Origin: a bacterium
GTDB taxonomy: Bacteria; Armatimonadota; Fimbriimonadia; Fimbriimonadales; GBS-DC
DNA length: 5,174 nucleotides
NCBI GenBank assembly: GCA_029335935.2
Contig: JARJMV020000232.1
Coordinates: 1 to 5,174, forward strand
Reading direction: 5' to 3'
The notes beneath the pieces were generated by a model. It saw only the letters and a program-made list of their open reading frames with translations. It ran no database searches and was not told the DNA's origin. Both the position numbers and the translations under genes were made by a program. Below, in pieces: positions 5,136 to 5,174 of the stretch (positions are counted from its first letter, which is position 1; each line of letters begins with the position of its first letter).

Positions 5136-5174
5136 TAGTGTATGATTGTCCGGCGTTTGTGGAGCGTCGGCGAG

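Noticed and set aside
1..5174. CRISPR array, insertion sequence or riboswitch
   Set aside because: No regularly spaced identical repeats, transposase gene with terminal repeats or known riboswitch core was seen. The only direct repeat pair is at 680-709.

Overview
The window looks like a junction between the right end of an integrated mobile element (about 1-730) and a host chromosome segment (about 731-5174) coding on the minus strand. The host carries signal-peptide-bearing exported proteins, including a beta-barrel with a terminal Phe, so it is probably a diderm bacterium. GC-rich coding DNA, tandem DUF1080 domains and a YjbH-like barrel would suit Armatimonadota/Fimbriimonadota-type or similar environmental bacteria, but this placement is a guess; no rRNA or marker protein supports it.

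Left part: a complete small gene (11-391, +) encodes a helix-turn-helix protein resembling phage terminase small subunits. It is followed by about 330 bp without a gene. That stretch is rich in CCTGC/GCAGG words and inverted repeats and includes a terminator-like hairpin that reads on the minus strand. It ends in a pair of GGGCACAAG direct repeats just before a tRNA-Thr(UGU) sequence. The tRNA is intact from the D-stem to the CCA end, but its 5' acceptor strand is replaced by unrelated sequence. This is the layout expected where an element integrated into a tRNA gene: the displaced 3' end of the tRNA marks the right attachment site, and the element would extend leftwards out of the window.

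Right part: three minus-strand genes follow one another. First is an outer-membrane beta-barrel protein of YjbH type (5085-4426), with a well-formed -10/-35 promoter and a strong ribosome binding site. Second is a penicillin-G-acylase-type Ntn hydrolase (4347-2029), with a signal peptide and the self-cleavage Gly-Ser. Third is a secreted protein with two tandem DUF1080 (3-keto-disaccharide hydrolase-like) domains (1984-800). The gaps of 78 and 44 nt suggest one transcription unit, perhaps for processing extracellular or periplasmic amide and sugar compounds. The last gene ends 3 nt from the CCA end of the tRNA remnant.

The most striking regulatory feature is a long inverted repeat (4352-4388) that places the Shine-Dalgarno sequence of the acylase inside a 12-bp stem. 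On the opposite strand the same structure looks like an intrinsic terminator. No complete new defence or mobile system is visible. The best leads are the tRNA-borne attachment site, the end-located terminase-like gene, the SD-masking hairpin, and an acylase whose catalytic residues are kept while its acyl pocket is changed.
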